Shown in pieces: positions 44,818-55,026 of a stretch of DNA of 64,000 bases. The stretch comes from Oceanobacter antarcticus (GTDB taxonomy: Bacteria > Pseudomonadota > Gammaproteobacteria > Pseudomonadales > Oceanobacteraceae). Each line of letters begins with the position of its first letter. The first letter of the stretch is position 1. Below the pieces are notes generated by a model. That model was not told where the DNA came from, did no database searches, and saw only the letters and a list, made by a program, of their open reading frames with translations. The DNA is taken from assembly GCF_044962685.1 (NCBI RefSeq), contig NZ_JBBKTX010000005.1:140402-204401 (forward strand). Direction: 5' to 3'. The position numbers and the translations under genes are program-made.

Positions 44818-45321
44818 TCAGAAATCAGACGGGATAGAGGACATCACCCGGTCAGCTGTGCCCGGCAGCGTATTACGCGCCCAGTCGGCCAGCATTTCCA
44901 GGTGAGGAATAAACATTGATTGCTGCCACCAGGGATCTTTTGGAACCATAGTGAACTGCAATCCATAAACAACCGCGACCAGCACAACCAGACCACGGAT
45001 ACAACCAAAGACCATGCCGAGTATACGGTCTGTGCCGCTCAGTCCGGTTAGCCGCACCACTTCGACAATCAGATGATTGACCATGGCGCCGATAGCAACA
45101 GTGCCCAGAAAGAGCACGACAAAGGCGGCGATCCAGCGTAATGAATTGGTTTCAATATAATCGGTCAGGAGGGTAGCCAGATTGCCACTGAACATCCGGG
45201 CCACCACAAAAGCCCCGACCCATACAATCAGTGACAATGCTTCTCGCACGAAACCGCGCTTGAGACTGATCAGGCTGGAGATTCCCAGCACCGCCAATAT
45301 TACCCAATCAACGACGGCCAT
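44818..45321 (-). CDS. cvpA: CvpA-family membrane protein
   Basis: 167 residues with four predicted membrane helices. 'VDWVILAVLGISSLISLKRG' and 'FVREALSLIVWVGAFVVA' are the conserved start. Needed for colicin V production in E. coli and linked to bile or envelope stress tolerance; the molecular activity is unknown. Upstream of purF in one transcript. Confidence 0.93.
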   Translation of the reverse strand: MAVVDWVILAVLGISSLISLKRGFVREALSLIVWVGAFVVARMFSGNLATLLTDYIETNSLRWIAAFVVLFLGTVAIGAMVNHLIVEVVRLTGLSGTDRILGMVFGCIRGLVVLVAVVYGLQFTMVPKDPWWQQSMFIPHLEMLADWARNTLPGTADRVMSSIPSDF

Positions 45322-45502
45322 CTTGCTCTCACAGCGGATTTAATGAAGCGCGCAGTATAGGGTTTAGTACTGATTTCGACAACTGGAGAGACCGATTTGG
45401 GGTCATTTCGGGCCAGGAAAAGCGTCAACAACCCGCTCAGAAACAGGCATTGAACGTTATACCATACGGCTAAAAGCACGCTTCAATCGGCCTCTCAGAG
45501 CG

Positions 45503-46057
45503 TTAACGGGCGATAAAGCGCTTAATTCTCAGATCCTTGCGCTTTAATATTTTTTCCAGCTGAGTACGCAAGACCTCCGCCTGCTGCTGCTGCAGTTCCG
45601 GGCCAACAAACACCCGTGTCAGGCCATCGTCATCGGTACGGGAAAAGGCCTTGAAGCCCTGACCGCGAATGTTATCGCGAAAACTGGTGGCATTTTCATT
45701 GCTGGAAAAGGCCCCCAATTGCACCACCCAAGCATAAGGTAACGCAGTTTCATCCAGATGGGCACGTTCGGGCTGTTTTTTGACCACTGCTGGCACCGGG
45801 TCATCAACCTCCGCCGTATTAACCGCTGGCGTTGCCAATTCAGCTGTGGCTTCACCACTGGCCAGCTGCTCCAGGTCAATACGAATCCGTTGCTGGTTCT
45901 GGACTTCAGCCCAATCAGGCATATCAGGCATCGGCGGCATATCCTGATCAATCGTCAGCCGCTGGCTGGAGCCATCAATTACAATCGGCACCGCAATCGC
46001 CAAGGCCACAACAGTGACAACAGCACCAAGAATGCGCTTGTTCAGATGCTTTTCCAT
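45503..46057 (-). CDS. dedD: SPOR-domain protein, DedD-like
   Basis: 184 residues. N-terminal membrane anchor (about 8-28), Pro/acidic linker, then a C-terminal SPOR domain (about 105-184: 'YAWVVQLGAFSSNENATSF') that binds denuded peptidoglycan at the septum. A divisome accessory. The first 16 bases overlap the end of folC. Confidence 0.92.
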   Translation of the reverse strand: MEKHLNKRILGAVVTVVALAIAVPIVIDGSSQRLTIDQDMPPMPDMPDWAEVQNQQRIRIDLEQLASGEATAELATPAVNTAEVDDPVPAVVKKQPERAHLDETALPYAWVVQLGAFSSNENATSFRDNIRGQGFKAFSRTDDDGLTRVFVGPELQQQQAEVLRTQLEKILKRKDLRIKRFIAR

Positions 46058-47382
46058 GCGTACTCCCCGCTTTTTTGCTGGGCATAAATGAGTGTTAATG
46101 CCTGCTCAACGGTATAAAAAGATCCAACTACCAGCCAGTGTTCATCCGCCAGTGCGGTTTGCTGCAAATGCTTCAGGGCCGCGTTTACCGTCGGATAAAC
46201 CGCCACCGTACGATCAACACCATCAACACCATCAACCGCCACAGCCTGAAAACGCTGCTCCAGCCCGGCGGCATCCAGGCCACGATGGCAGTCCAGTCCG
46301 GCCAGCTTCCACAAACGTGCGGCAGGTAAAGCCTGGACAACCTTGTCTACCGGCTTGTCTGCCAGCATCGCCAGCAGAATACCGTCGACCTCCAGCTCAC
46401 GAGTTGCCAGGTACGCTGCCGCCTGCTCGTTGTGAGCCACATCCAGCGTCACGCTAAACGTACGGCCGTCAGGGCATTGGCAGCGCCAACCCTGTAAGCG
46501 GCCCGGAACCCGCAAACGCTTGAGGGTGTCCGCTACTTCTTGTTCGGGCAACAAGTGGCCAACCGCAGCCAGTGCCTGCAACGCAGTCGCAATGTTGGCT
46601 GCCGGAATAAAGCCACGAGGCAACACCCATTCCATCGACGTATCGTCATCCGGGTACGGCAAGAAACGGATGTTCAGCACAGCTGCATCACCTTGCACCC
46701 GCTCAGTCACATCAAAAGCTTCTCCGCGCCCCAGCCACATCCCTTCACAGGCATTCACCGTGGCCCGAGCACGTTCCGGGGGATTGGGTTGACCACAGAC
46801 CAGATAGCGATCTGGCCGGGCGATAGCGCATTTTTCATAGGCAATGACATTCAGGTCGTTCCCCAGCCAGGCTTCGTGATCCAGCCCGATACTGGTGACC
46901 ACCGCAACATCGGCGTCCACGACGTTTACTGCATCCAGACGTCCACCGAGGCCAATTTCCAGTACACAGGCGTCCAGATGCTGTTGTTTGAACCAGGCCA
47001 GCGCAGCCAGGGTACCGAATTCAAAATAGGTCAGCGGCTGTTCTTCGCGCGCCTGTTCGACCAGCGCGAACGACTGGCACAGGTCGGCATCGGAAATATC
47101 GCTGCCATTCACCGATACGCGTTCGTTATAACGCAAGATATGCGGTGAGTTATAACAGCCGACCGATAACCCTTGGCGCAACAACAAGGCACTTATCAGC
47201 GCCGAGGTAGTGCCTTTGCCATTGGTTCCGGCCACCATGATCACCAGTCCGGCAGGTCGCAGGCACCCCAACCGCTCTGCGACTGTGCGCACGCGATCGA
47301 GACCCATGTCAATCTCAGCAGGATGCACCGACTCCAGATGCTCGAGCCAACGCTTGACATTCCAACTACTGAAGTCAGTCAT
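46042..47382 (-). CDS. folC: Bifunctional folylpolyglutamate/dihydrofolate synthase
   Basis: 446 residues. P-loop 'VAGTNGKGTTSALISALLL' and 'SPHILRYNERVSVNG' are the ATP and folate sites of FolC. It adds glutamate to folates and forms dihydrofolate from dihydropteroate. A short in-frame duplication gives 'VDGVDGVD' near residue 390. Located between trpA and dedD; accD, normally just upstream, is missing. Confidence 0.95.
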   Translation of the reverse strand: MTDFSSWNVKRWLEHLESVHPAEIDMGLDRVRTVAERLGCLRPAGLVIMVAGTNGKGTTSALISALLLRQGLSVGCYNSPHILRYNERVSVNGSDISDADLCQSFALVEQAREEQPLTYFEFGTLAALAWFKQQHLDACVLEIGLGGRLDAVNVVDADVAVVTSIGLDHEAWLGNDLNVIAYEKCAIARPDRYLVCGQPNPPERARATVNACEGMWLGRGEAFDVTERVQGDAAVLNIRFLPYPDDDTSMEWVLPRGFIPAANIATALQALAAVGHLLPEQEVADTLKRLRVPGRLQGWRCQCPDGRTFSVTLDVAHNEQAAAYLATRELEVDGILLAMLADKPVDKVVQALPAARLWKLAGLDCHRGLDAAGLEQRFQAVAVDGVDGVDRTVAVYPTVNAALKHLQQTALADEHWLVVGSFYTVEQALTLIYAQQKSGEYAWKSI

Positions 47383-47411
47383 CCTGAATATCCTTCTTTG
47401 TTACGACCGGA

Positions 47412-48218
47412 TTATTGCTGATCCATGGCGATGCGCATTTCCTGCATCAGCTCGGTGACCAGACGTCGGGCTTCAGCAGGGTTAGTGGCATTGTCGGCGA
47501 TATGATTAACAATCGCGCTACCGACAATCACACCATCACAGACTTTGGACACCGCCGCTGCCGTGACACCGTTCTGAATACCAAACCCGACCCCCACCGG
47601 AATGGATACGTGCTGGCGAATACGCTGCAGGTTACGTTCAACGTCATCCACATCCAGCGCTTTCGAGCCGGTCACTCCTTTCAGGGAGACATAATAAACG
47701 TAGCCACTACCCGCCTTGCCGATGGCTTCAATACGGGCATCGGTAGTGGTCGGTGCGATCAGATACACCATATCCAGTCCGGCACTCTTGAAGATGGAAT
47801 CAACGTCCGTGGCTTCTTCTGGCGGTAAATCTACCAGCAGTACCCCATCCACACCGGCCGTCACCGCTGCGGTCACAAAGGTGTCGTAGCCCATGGCTTC
47901 TACCGGGTTCAGGTAGCCCATCAGTACAATCGGCGTGGTGGTGTTGGTGGCCCGAAATTCAGTCACCATGGCCAGCACGTCGCGCAGTGAGGTGTTGTGT
48001 TCCAGTGCCCGCTCACAGGCCAACTGAATCGTGGGGCCATCCGCCATGGGATCGGAAAAAGGCACCCCCAGCTCAATCAGGTCGCAACCGGCATCCACCA
48101 GCGCATGCATCATCGGCACCGTGGCTTCTTTTTGCGGATCACCAGCGGTGATGTAGGGGATCAGCGCTTTTTTGCCCGTTTCTTTCAAGGCAGCAAATAA
48201 AATAGCAATACGAGACAT
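47412..48218 (-). CDS. trpA: Tryptophan synthase alpha chain
   Basis: 268 residues. Cleaves indole-3-glycerol phosphate. Catalytic E49 in 'DLIELGVPFSDP' and D60 are present. ATG at 48218 with GGAG six bases upstream; an upstream TTG is rejected. 15 bases after trpB. Confidence 0.96.
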   Translation of the reverse strand: MSRIAILFAALKETGKKALIPYITAGDPQKEATVPMMHALVDAGCDLIELGVPFSDPMADGPTIQLACERALEHNTSLRDVLAMVTEFRATNTTTPIVLMGYLNPVEAMGYDTFVTAAVTAGVDGVLLVDLPPEEATDVDSIFKSAGLDMVYLIAPTTTDARIEAIGKAGSGYVYYVSLKGVTGSKALDVDDVERNLQRIRQHVSIPVGVGFGIQNGVTAAAVSKVCDGVIVGSAIVNHIADNATNPAEARRLVTELMQEMRIAMDQQ

Positions 48219-48233
48219 ATCGAACTCCAATCC

Positions 48234-49481
48234 TTATGCAGTCACGCCATCAAGAGTGGCAATGGTATGAATGTCCTTGTCACCACGACCGGACAAGTTC
48301 ACCACAATGACCTTGTCGGAAGACATGGTGGCTGCCAGCTTCATGGCAAAGGCCACGGCATGGGATGATTCCAGTGCCGGCATGATACCTTCCAGCCGTG
48401 TCAGCTTGTGAAATGCATCGATCGCTTCAACATCGGTAGCCGCCACATACTGGGCACGACCAACGTCTTTCAACCAGGAATGCTCAGGGCCAACACCCGG
48501 ATAATCCAGACCGGCAGAGATAGAGTGAGTGCCCATGATCTGGCCATTTTCATCTTCCATCAGATAAGTACGGTTACCGTGTAATACACCAGGACGGCCC
48601 TTGCTCAGTGGCGCAGCATGGTCATCACCGTCCAGACCCAGACCACCGGCTTCAACACCATACATGGCGACTTCCGGGTATTTGATGTAGGGATAGAACA
48701 TACCAATCGCATTCGAACCGCCGCCGACACAGGCCACCAGAGCATCTGGCTGACGACCAATCTGCTCCAAACTCTGAACCTGGGTTTCACGACCGATGAT
48801 GGATTGGAAATCACGCACCAACATTGGGTATGGGTGCGGGCCAGCAGCCGTGCCGATAATGTAGAAAGTATCGTCAACGTGAGTAACCCAGTGCCGCATG
48901 GCTTCGTTCATGGCGTCTTTCAGAGTCTTGGTACCGGAGGTTACCGACTCCACTTCGGCACCCAGCAGCTTCATGCGGTAGACGTTCAGCTTCTGCCGTT
49001 CAACGTCGGTCGAACCCATAAAGACCTTGCACTCCAAACCAAAACGCGCCGCAACGGTGGCAGACGCCACACCATGCTGGCCCGCGCCAGTTTCAGCAAT
49101 AATCTTCTTTTTGCCCATAAACTTGGCCAGCAAAGCCTGACCAATGGTGTTGTTGATCTTGTGGGCACCGGTGTGATTAAGATCTTCTCGCTTCAGAAAG
49201 ATCCGTGCACCACCACAATGGTCACTCAGACGTTCGGCGTAATACAGCGGCGACGGACGCCCCACATAGTGCGCCAGGTCGTGATCGAAGGCTTTCTGGA
49301 AGTCTTCGTCATCACGCAGTTTCAGATAGGTAGATTGCAGTTCATCCAGTGCCGCCGTCAGGGTTTCGGAGACGAAACGGCCACCAAAAATACCAAAATG
49401 GCCGCGTGCATCGGGCAAGTTGGCGTTTAATACATCTGCGTGTGCGTTTTGTTCAGGAGTTGTGTTGTTCGTTGTCGACAC
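48234..49481 (-). CDS. trpB: Tryptophan synthase beta chain
   Basis: 415 residues. PLP lysine K108 in 'NHTGAHKINN', 'AETGAGQHGVA' and the C-terminal 'VNLSGRGDKD' phosphate loop. The start is GTG at 49481 with GAGGTG upstream, overlapping trpF by 29 bases. It condenses indole with serine in complex with TrpA. Confidence 0.96.
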   Translation of the reverse strand: MSTTNNTTPEQNAHADVLNANLPDARGHFGIFGGRFVSETLTAALDELQSTYLKLRDDEDFQKAFDHDLAHYVGRPSPLYYAERLSDHCGGARIFLKREDLNHTGAHKINNTIGQALLAKFMGKKKIIAETGAGQHGVASATVAARFGLECKVFMGSTDVERQKLNVYRMKLLGAEVESVTSGTKTLKDAMNEAMRHWVTHVDDTFYIIGTAAGPHPYPMLVRDFQSIIGRETQVQSLEQIGRQPDALVACVGGGSNAIGMFYPYIKYPEVAMYGVEAGGLGLDGDDHAAPLSKGRPGVLHGNRTYLMEDENGQIMGTHSISAGLDYPGVGPEHSWLKDVGRAQYVAATDVEAIDAFHKLTRLEGIMPALESSHAVAFAMKLAATMSSDKVIVVNLSGRGDKDIHTIATLDGVTA

Positions 49482-50121
49482 GATACACCTCGTTCATAAA
49501 TGCCTGAATTTTGCTGGCATCCTTGATGCCTTTATTTCCTGGCCCGTCAGCCTCGACGCCTCCACTCACATCCACCGCAAAAGGGTGCAGATCGCGAATA
49601 GCGGTTGCCACGTTAACAGGAGACAAGCCACCAGCAAGAATAATGGGTTTGTTTAAATCGTCTGGCACCAGCGACCAGTCAAAGGTTTCGCCAGTACCAC
49701 CTGGAACACCAGGTTTGTAGCTGTCTAGCAGCAGAGACAAGGCACCTGGGAAGCGCACGCACGCCTCCACCATATCCGACGCTTGCCGGACACGGACTGC
49801 CTTGATGTAGGGGCGGTTGAATTGTTGGCAGAAGCCATCGTCTTCGTCACCATGGAATTGGATAAGGTCAATTCTAACGGCATCCAGAACGCTTTGCACT
49901 TGTTCAACGGTCGGATTAACAAAAAGAGCGGTAACGGTAACGAAAGCTGGAATCACAGCGGCGATGTCAGCCGCTTGTTGCATATCAACCGCTCGCGGAC
50001 TGGGTGGATAAAACACCAGGCCGATAGCGTCGGCACCGCTGTTGACTACCTTGATGGCATCTTCTACACGAGTAACCCCACAAATTTTGACTCGTGTGCG
50101 GATAACGGGCGTGGTCGGCAT
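49453..50121 (-). CDS. trpF: Phosphoribosylanthranilate isomerase
   Basis: 222 residues, monofunctional TIM barrel. Catalytic Cys in 'VKICGVTR', 'IDLIQFHGDED' and the general-acid Asp region in 'LLLDSYKPGVPGGTGETFDW' (first part) are present. ATG at 50121 with AGGAA upstream; the upstream TTG is not used. First of trpF-trpB-trpA. Confidence 0.95.
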   Translation of the reverse strand: MPTTPVIRTRVKICGVTRVEDAIKVVNSGADAIGLVFYPPSPRAVDMQQAADIAAVIPAFVTVTALFVNPTVEQVQSVLDAVRIDLIQFHGDEDDGFCQQFNRPYIKAVRVRQASDMVEACVRFPGALSLLLDSYKPGVPGGTGETFDWSLVPDDLNKPIILAGGLSPVNVATAIRDLHPFAVDVSGGVEADGPGNKGIKDASKIQAFMNEVYRVDNEQHNS

Positions 50122-50264
50122 TGCAAGGTTCCTGAACAAATACCGCGATGGTAGCAGAATTTGCCAGCAATGGCCGGGGTCAGGTGTGCCCTCAGTCCCG
50201 TGCTTGTGCGGGAATACGGATGCCGGGGCGGCTAGCAGGCAGGAACGTGGGAAGCAGTGACGCG

Positions 50265-51089
50265 TCAGCTGGCAGACAAAGCCAGTACGGGTTCCAGCAA
50301 CAGTGGCCCAAATGGCTGACTGGGAATATCAAACTGCTGGGGGTATCGCACCCCGACAAAATGCAAGCCATCACCTGGCGCAGTAACGCCAGCCGCCAGC
50401 CGGGATTTGGCTTCCAGCACCTCCGCCATCCACTCAATCGGCTGATGACCTTCACCGATGGGCAACAAGACGCCAACAATGTTTCTCACCATATGGTAGA
50501 GAAATGCACTTGCTTCCAGCTCCAGCAAAATCAGACTGCCCCACTGCCGCACCTGAATACGATGCATGGTTTTAACCGGTGTTTTGGCCTGACAGTCTTT
50601 CGCCCGAAAAGAAGAAAAGTCATGCTGCCCCAGCAGCGACTGCGCAGCCTGGTGCATTCGGCCAGCATCCAGTGGGTAGCGCCACCAGGTTAACTGATCA
50701 TATTGCAACGCCTGGCGATACGGAGCGTTATTAATCAGATAGCGATAGCAGCGGGCCTGAGCCTTGTAGCGGGCATGGAATTCAGGGGCAACCTGACCAA
50801 TCCATTGTAACGACACATTGGCTGGCGTGTTGGTATTGACTCCCATCAACCAGCCATAGTCACTGCGTTTTGAAGTGGTATCAAAATGAATCACCTGCCG
50901 CGTCGCATGCACACCGGCATCGGTACGTCCGGCACAGGCTATCTCGACCGGGTGATTAGCTACTTTGGAGATAGCCGCTTCCAGAGCGGCCTGTATGGTA
51001 GGTTCGTTGTGATGTTTTTGCTTCTGCCAACCGTGGAAACAAGCGCCGTTGTATTCCACGATAGCAGCATAACGATAAGTATCAGACAT
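50265..51089 (-). CDS. truA: tRNA pseudouridine(38-40) synthase
   Basis: 274 residues. Catalytic Asp57 in 'CAGRTDAGVHAT'. Modifies the anticodon arm of many tRNAs. The ATG lies 3 bases after the fimV stop with no strong ribosome site of its own, so translational coupling to fimV is likely. Confidence 0.95.
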   Translation of the reverse strand: MSDTYRYAAIVEYNGACFHGWQKQKHHNEPTIQAALEAAISKVANHPVEIACAGRTDAGVHATRQVIHFDTTSKRSDYGWLMGVNTNTPANVSLQWIGQVAPEFHARYKAQARCYRYLINNAPYRQALQYDQLTWWRYPLDAGRMHQAAQSLLGQHDFSSFRAKDCQAKTPVKTMHRIQVRQWGSLILLELEASAFLYHMVRNIVGVLLPIGEGHQPIEWMAEVLEAKSRLAAGVTAPGDGLHFVGVRYPQQFDIPSQPFGPLLLEPVLALSAS

Positions 51090-51092
51090 GGA

Positions 51093-54000
51093 TCAGATCA
51101 GTGAATCCAGCAGATTTTGTGCATCCTGCTTTTGTTGGTCACTACCTTCCTGGACAATCTCGTTCAATAGCTCGCGGGCACTGTCTGCCTCACCCATATC
51201 AACATAGGCACGAGCCAGATCCAGTTTGGTATCGCTGGCATCAGTACCGGACAAGTAGGCAAATTCATCTTCTGTCTCTGCCAGCTCATCCAGATCAATC
51301 GAATCTGCGGTAAACGACGGAATGTCCATGTCGCTGGCATCCGCATCAGATACGTCAGCCAAATTCGACTCATCTGAGGTGAAGTCTTCGAGTTCAGCCA
51401 AGTCTGGCAAAGCTTCAGCATCGTCCAGCTCAAATGCCAGGTCTTCAAGTTCATCCAGTTGTGGCAGCTCCTCAACCGCGGCCGCTTCTGCCGACTCCAG
51501 TTCAGAAACTTCTTCTAATTCCGGCAGCTCTTCAAAATCGAATTCCGGCAGCTCCTCTTCCAGGTCGGCCAACTCGGGCAAGTCTTCGAGTGGTTCCAAT
51601 TGCTCCAGAGAAGTAGTCGCTGATGCGCCAGTCACATCGTCTTCGACAGTTGCCAGATCAAAATCGTCGAGTGCCGAATCGGCTGCGGCTAATGTCTCTG
51701 TACTTTCCAGTACGCCTTCAGATTCCCGTCCGAATTCTTCCAAGTCATCCAGTTCGGGCAATTCCTGGTCGTCTTCTTCACCACCAACAAGCAACCGAAC
51801 CCCGGTCAAGTCTGCTTCGCTCAGCTTGGGCAGATCCGCCATGGAATCCAGCGCATCTAGCTCTGCCTCCAGGCTGTCGAGGTCAAACTCCATCAACGTC
51901 TCGTCAGCAAGTTCCGGCGTTGTATCGGTCAGTTGCTCTGCGGCTGCTGTACTGGTCGCTGCGGTGTCGTCTTCAGCCACCACCGAGGCAAGCATTTCCA
52001 GCTCGTTATCCAGCTCAGCCAGATCAAGATCCGGTTCACTGTCATCTGCGTCCTCTTCCAACCCGGCAAGCGAAGTTTGCTGTCCAGAAGCGTCCGTCAC
52101 TGCTTCCTCTACATCTGGATCAGCCAATTCAGCAGTATCAAGCTCTGCCTCAAAATCAGACAAATCAAACTCATCCAGCGCCAGCTCAGCAGCTTCATCA
52201 ATCGTATGAGATGCTACTGGCAAGGTCACATCTTCACCGGCCACATTCAGCTCAGGGACTTCAAACTCCAGCGAGTGTTCTCCGTCGTCAACCGCCGGCT
52301 CCTCAACAGCCTCTTCTTCACCCAGTTCTGGAATATCGAGACCATCAAGGTCAAACTCCATCACATTATCGCCGGACAAGGTGGCAGGTTCCTCAGCCGC
52401 TGGGGTGGCTTCTGCAAGTTCTTCCAACAGATCATCAGATACATCAAAATCCATCAGGTTTTCATGTTCTGGCTCGCTGGCTTCCCCAGCAGGTTCCGCA
52501 GTAATCTCTTCGTCATCATCGAAGGCGGACAGATCAAAATCCAGCCCTTGGTCATCGTCAGAAATCGTTACTTCGTCGACAATTTCTGCATGACCACCAC
52601 CGGCCAGACTGTCCAGAGAGAAATCCAGTCCGTCGTCTTCTTGTGTATTGCCATCGTCGCCTTCGGCCAGGGCTGCTTCAAAGTCCATCGCATCAGCACC
52701 CAACACCGGCATTATATCGACGTCTTTTTCAGCATCTTTTTCAACGTCTCCAGCATCAGTTGCATCTGCATCCGTGTCGGTGATGTCGAAGGAGTCATCC
52801 AAATCGTTCTTGAACTCCATATCCAGATCGTCAAGTGAAATGCTGTCGAAATCACTGTCAGTTACTGGTGTCATAGGACTGGTCAAGCGGAAGCGTAACT
52901 GCTCGGCTTCGCTCACATCGGCATCAGACGCAAAGCCCAGCAAGCGGGTTTCTTCATCTGCAAAAGCGCTGGCATCGTCAAGTTCCGACAGTACTTCCAG
53001 TAACTTCAGACTGAGGTCTGACCGGTCTGGCTGGGCTTCAATTGCAGGAGTCAGTTTACTTAACGCCTCATCAAAACGTCCGTACGCAATATCGGCGTCG
53101 ACTTCGGTCAGCAATTTATCTCGGGTGTCGAAACTGTCGATCGAAATATCCAGTGCATCATCGCCACTGAACAGGTCTGCTCCCAACTGAACACCCGTGT
53201 CAGAATCGTCATTCTCATGACCAAAGCTGAACTGGTCAAAATCATCGGTATCCGGTGCCGCAGCATCGGCCATTTCGTCCTGAAGCTGCGCGGCGGTGGC
53301 TGTTTCGAGTGATTCTTCCTGCTTGCTTCCGCCGCCCAGACGTTTTTTCACCGCGGTATAAATCAGCGCAATCAGTAATAATATTGCCGCCAATACACCA
53401 CCAAGCGTAATCGGATCCTGCAAAATACTGTCAACCAGATCAGGCTCGGGACGTGGTGCTGGCACAACACGAGGTTTTGGACGTTCCGCCATCTCTGGCT
53501 TTGGCTCCGGCGCAGGTTGCGGCTTCACTTCTGCCAGGGCCGATTTGGAAGTCTCTGTCGCTGGCACGGCACGCTCAACAGCCCCTGCCACTTCCGCAGG
53601 CTGAGCCATGTCCGGCTGACTTGCAGGTGCCACCACCACAGACTTGTCTGCAGGCTGTTGTGCTGCATTAACCTGCATATTGGCAAGCTGGTCGTCTTTC
53701 AGGCTGACCAGGCGCTGTAACGCAGCGATCTGTTCTTCAAGAGCGGTCAGGCGATCAGCCAGATCGGCGTTGTCACGGCGGCTCTTGTCGAGGGTCTCCA
53801 ACGCGATGGCCAAATCGTTTTCAAGGACTTCCTGGCGCCCATTACCGCGGCCGGCTACTTCACCGCTGGCTCCAGCCGAGTCGGATTGTTCGCCACGATC
53901 AGAGACCAGCCGCACCTCACCGCCGGTGGATGAGGCGCGTGAAGAAGGTGCAACAGCAGCTCGGCCGGTAGCATCCAGCTGTGCTGTACCAGCAATCGCC

Positions 54001-54776
54001 TGGTTCTGGCGGGCTACTTCACTGACAGCACTCTCAAAGCTGATCGCATGAATCTGGTCAGGATCAGGGATACGTAAGACCTGATGCGTTTTCAGGCGAT
54101 TGATATTGCCGCCGATAAAGGCATCTGGATTGTGTTGCTGGATCGCCATCATCATTTGTTGTGGCGTGACACCGGTATCCGGTCGGGTAGCCAGTGAAAT
54201 TGCCCATAAGGTGTCATTAGGCTGCACCATATAGGTCCCTGGCTCTGCAGACTGACTTTGCCATTGTCCGGTACTGTCACGAGTGGCAGCAGCTGGTCGA
54301 GCTGCAGGTGTCGCGGCGGGCACAGGCGCTGTTGCGCTGCTGCTGGCTGTAGCAGTCGGGGCAGAAACCAGCGGCCGAAAGCTTTCTTCTGCAAAGGTGG
54401 GTGGATCGAGCAATACGGTAAACTCTCGTACTACACGGCCTGACGGCCAGTTCAGCTCAACCAGAAAATTCAGGAAAGGTTCGGTTACCGCTTCGCGGGT
54501 AGCTAATACGATTTTGTCGCCAACCACCTTGAATTTGATTTTGGTAAGGAAGTAGGAACGTTCCACGCTATAACGTTCAAAGGCGTCGGTACTGGCCAGT
54601 ACCGGTTTGATTTCCCACTCAGAAAGGCCTTCTGAATCGACCAGGGCTATTTCGGCAGCCAGAGGCTGATTAAGCGCCGATTTGAGCGTCAACTCTCCCA
54701 GCCCTAATGCCAGTAGCTGAGTTGACATGGTCAAACTTCCGACCAGCAGCAAGGCGTTCGCAAATAGGCGCTTCAT
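51093..54776 (-). CDS. fimV: FimV-like pilus assembly/polar hub protein
   Basis: 1227 residues. Signal peptide 1-25; conserved FimV N-terminal domain (about 26-130, 'LGELTLKSALNQPLAAEIAL'); LysM peptidoglycan-binding motif about 182-237; coiled coil about 317-364; membrane helix about 455-477; a very acidic Asp/Glu/Leu-rich cytoplasmic region about 500-1170; FimV C-terminal TPR-like cap 1175-1227 ('KLDLARAYVDMGEADSAREL'). In Pseudomonas FimV organises type IV pilus assembly, twitching and polar c-di-GMP/cAMP signalling. Start ATG 54776 with AAGG upstream rather than GTG 54797. The acidic region is larger than in P. aeruginosa FimV. Confidence 0.95.
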   Translation of the reverse strand: MKRLFANALLLVGSLTMSTQLLALGLGELTLKSALNQPLAAEIALVDSEGLSEWEIKPVLASTDAFERYSVERSYFLTKIKFKVVGDKIVLATREAVTEPFLNFLVELNWPSGRVVREFTVLLDPPTFAEESFRPLVSAPTATASSSATAPVPAATPAARPAAATRDSTGQWQSQSAEPGTYMVQPNDTLWAISLATRPDTGVTPQQMMMAIQQHNPDAFIGGNINRLKTHQVLRIPDPDQIHAISFESAVSEVARQNQAIAGTAQLDATGRAAVAPSSRASSTGGEVRLVSDRGEQSDSAGASGEVAGRGNGRQEVLENDLAIALETLDKSRRDNADLADRLTALEEQIAALQRLVSLKDDQLANMQVNAAQQPADKSVVVAPASQPDMAQPAEVAGAVERAVPATETSKSALAEVKPQPAPEPKPEMAERPKPRVVPAPRPEPDLVDSILQDPITLGGVLAAILLLIALIYTAVKKRLGGGSKQEESLETATAAQLQDEMADAAAPDTDDFDQFSFGHENDDSDTGVQLGADLFSGDDALDISIDSFDTRDKLLTEVDADIAYGRFDEALSKLTPAIEAQPDRSDLSLKLLEVLSELDDASAFADEETRLLGFASDADVSEAEQLRFRLTSPMTPVTDSDFDSISLDDLDMEFKNDLDDSFDITDTDADATDAGDVEKDAEKDVDIMPVLGADAMDFEAALAEGDDGNTQEDDGLDFSLDSLAGGGHAEIVDEVTISDDDQGLDFDLSAFDDDEEITAEPAGEASEPEHENLMDFDVSDDLLEELAEATPAAEEPATLSGDNVMEFDLDGLDIPELGEEEAVEEPAVDDGEHSLEFEVPELNVAGEDVTLPVASHTIDEAAELALDEFDLSDFEAELDTAELADPDVEEAVTDASGQQTSLAGLEEDADDSEPDLDLAELDNELEMLASVVAEDDTAATSTAAAEQLTDTTPELADETLMEFDLDSLEAELDALDSMADLPKLSEADLTGVRLLVGGEEDDQELPELDDLEEFGRESEGVLESTETLAAADSALDDFDLATVEDDVTGASATTSLEQLEPLEDLPELADLEEELPEFDFEELPELEEVSELESAEAAAVEELPQLDELEDLAFELDDAEALPDLAELEDFTSDESNLADVSDADASDMDIPSFTADSIDLDELAETEDEFAYLSGTDASDTKLDLARAYVDMGEADSARELLNEIVQEGSDQQKQDAQNLLDSLI

Positions 54777-54989
54777 TGGTGCATCCTTGGTTGTCACTTT
54801 ACGGCTTTATAGCCCAGATTAATCAAAATATTCCGATAGCAGATCTGCTAGTAAGCACTAATACCGGCAGAGCACAAGCAAGCGTAAGTATCAAGTATAA
54901 CCAGTTCTGGCGCAATCGCTGCGACCGGTATGCGGCAATAAAACTGATATGAATGAAAGGTTTATGACGTATTCGAGATGTTGCGTATG

Positions 54990-55015
54990 AAAAAGCGGAC
55001 TTCCGTCCGCTTTTA
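54990..55015. terminator. Intrinsic terminator between asd and fimV
   Basis: AGCGGAC-TTCC-GTCCGCT stem flanked by A4-5 and T4: a 7-bp GC-rich hairpin just after the asd stop. asd therefore ends here and fimV should have its own promoter in the 213 bases beyond. Confidence 0.85.
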
Positions 55016-55026
55016 TTGACCAATTT

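Noticed and set aside
51322..52838. Long serine- and arginine-rich open frames on the + strand inside fimV
   Set aside because: They mirror the acidic repeats of fimV on the other strand; biased composition, no ribosome sites and no family similarity.
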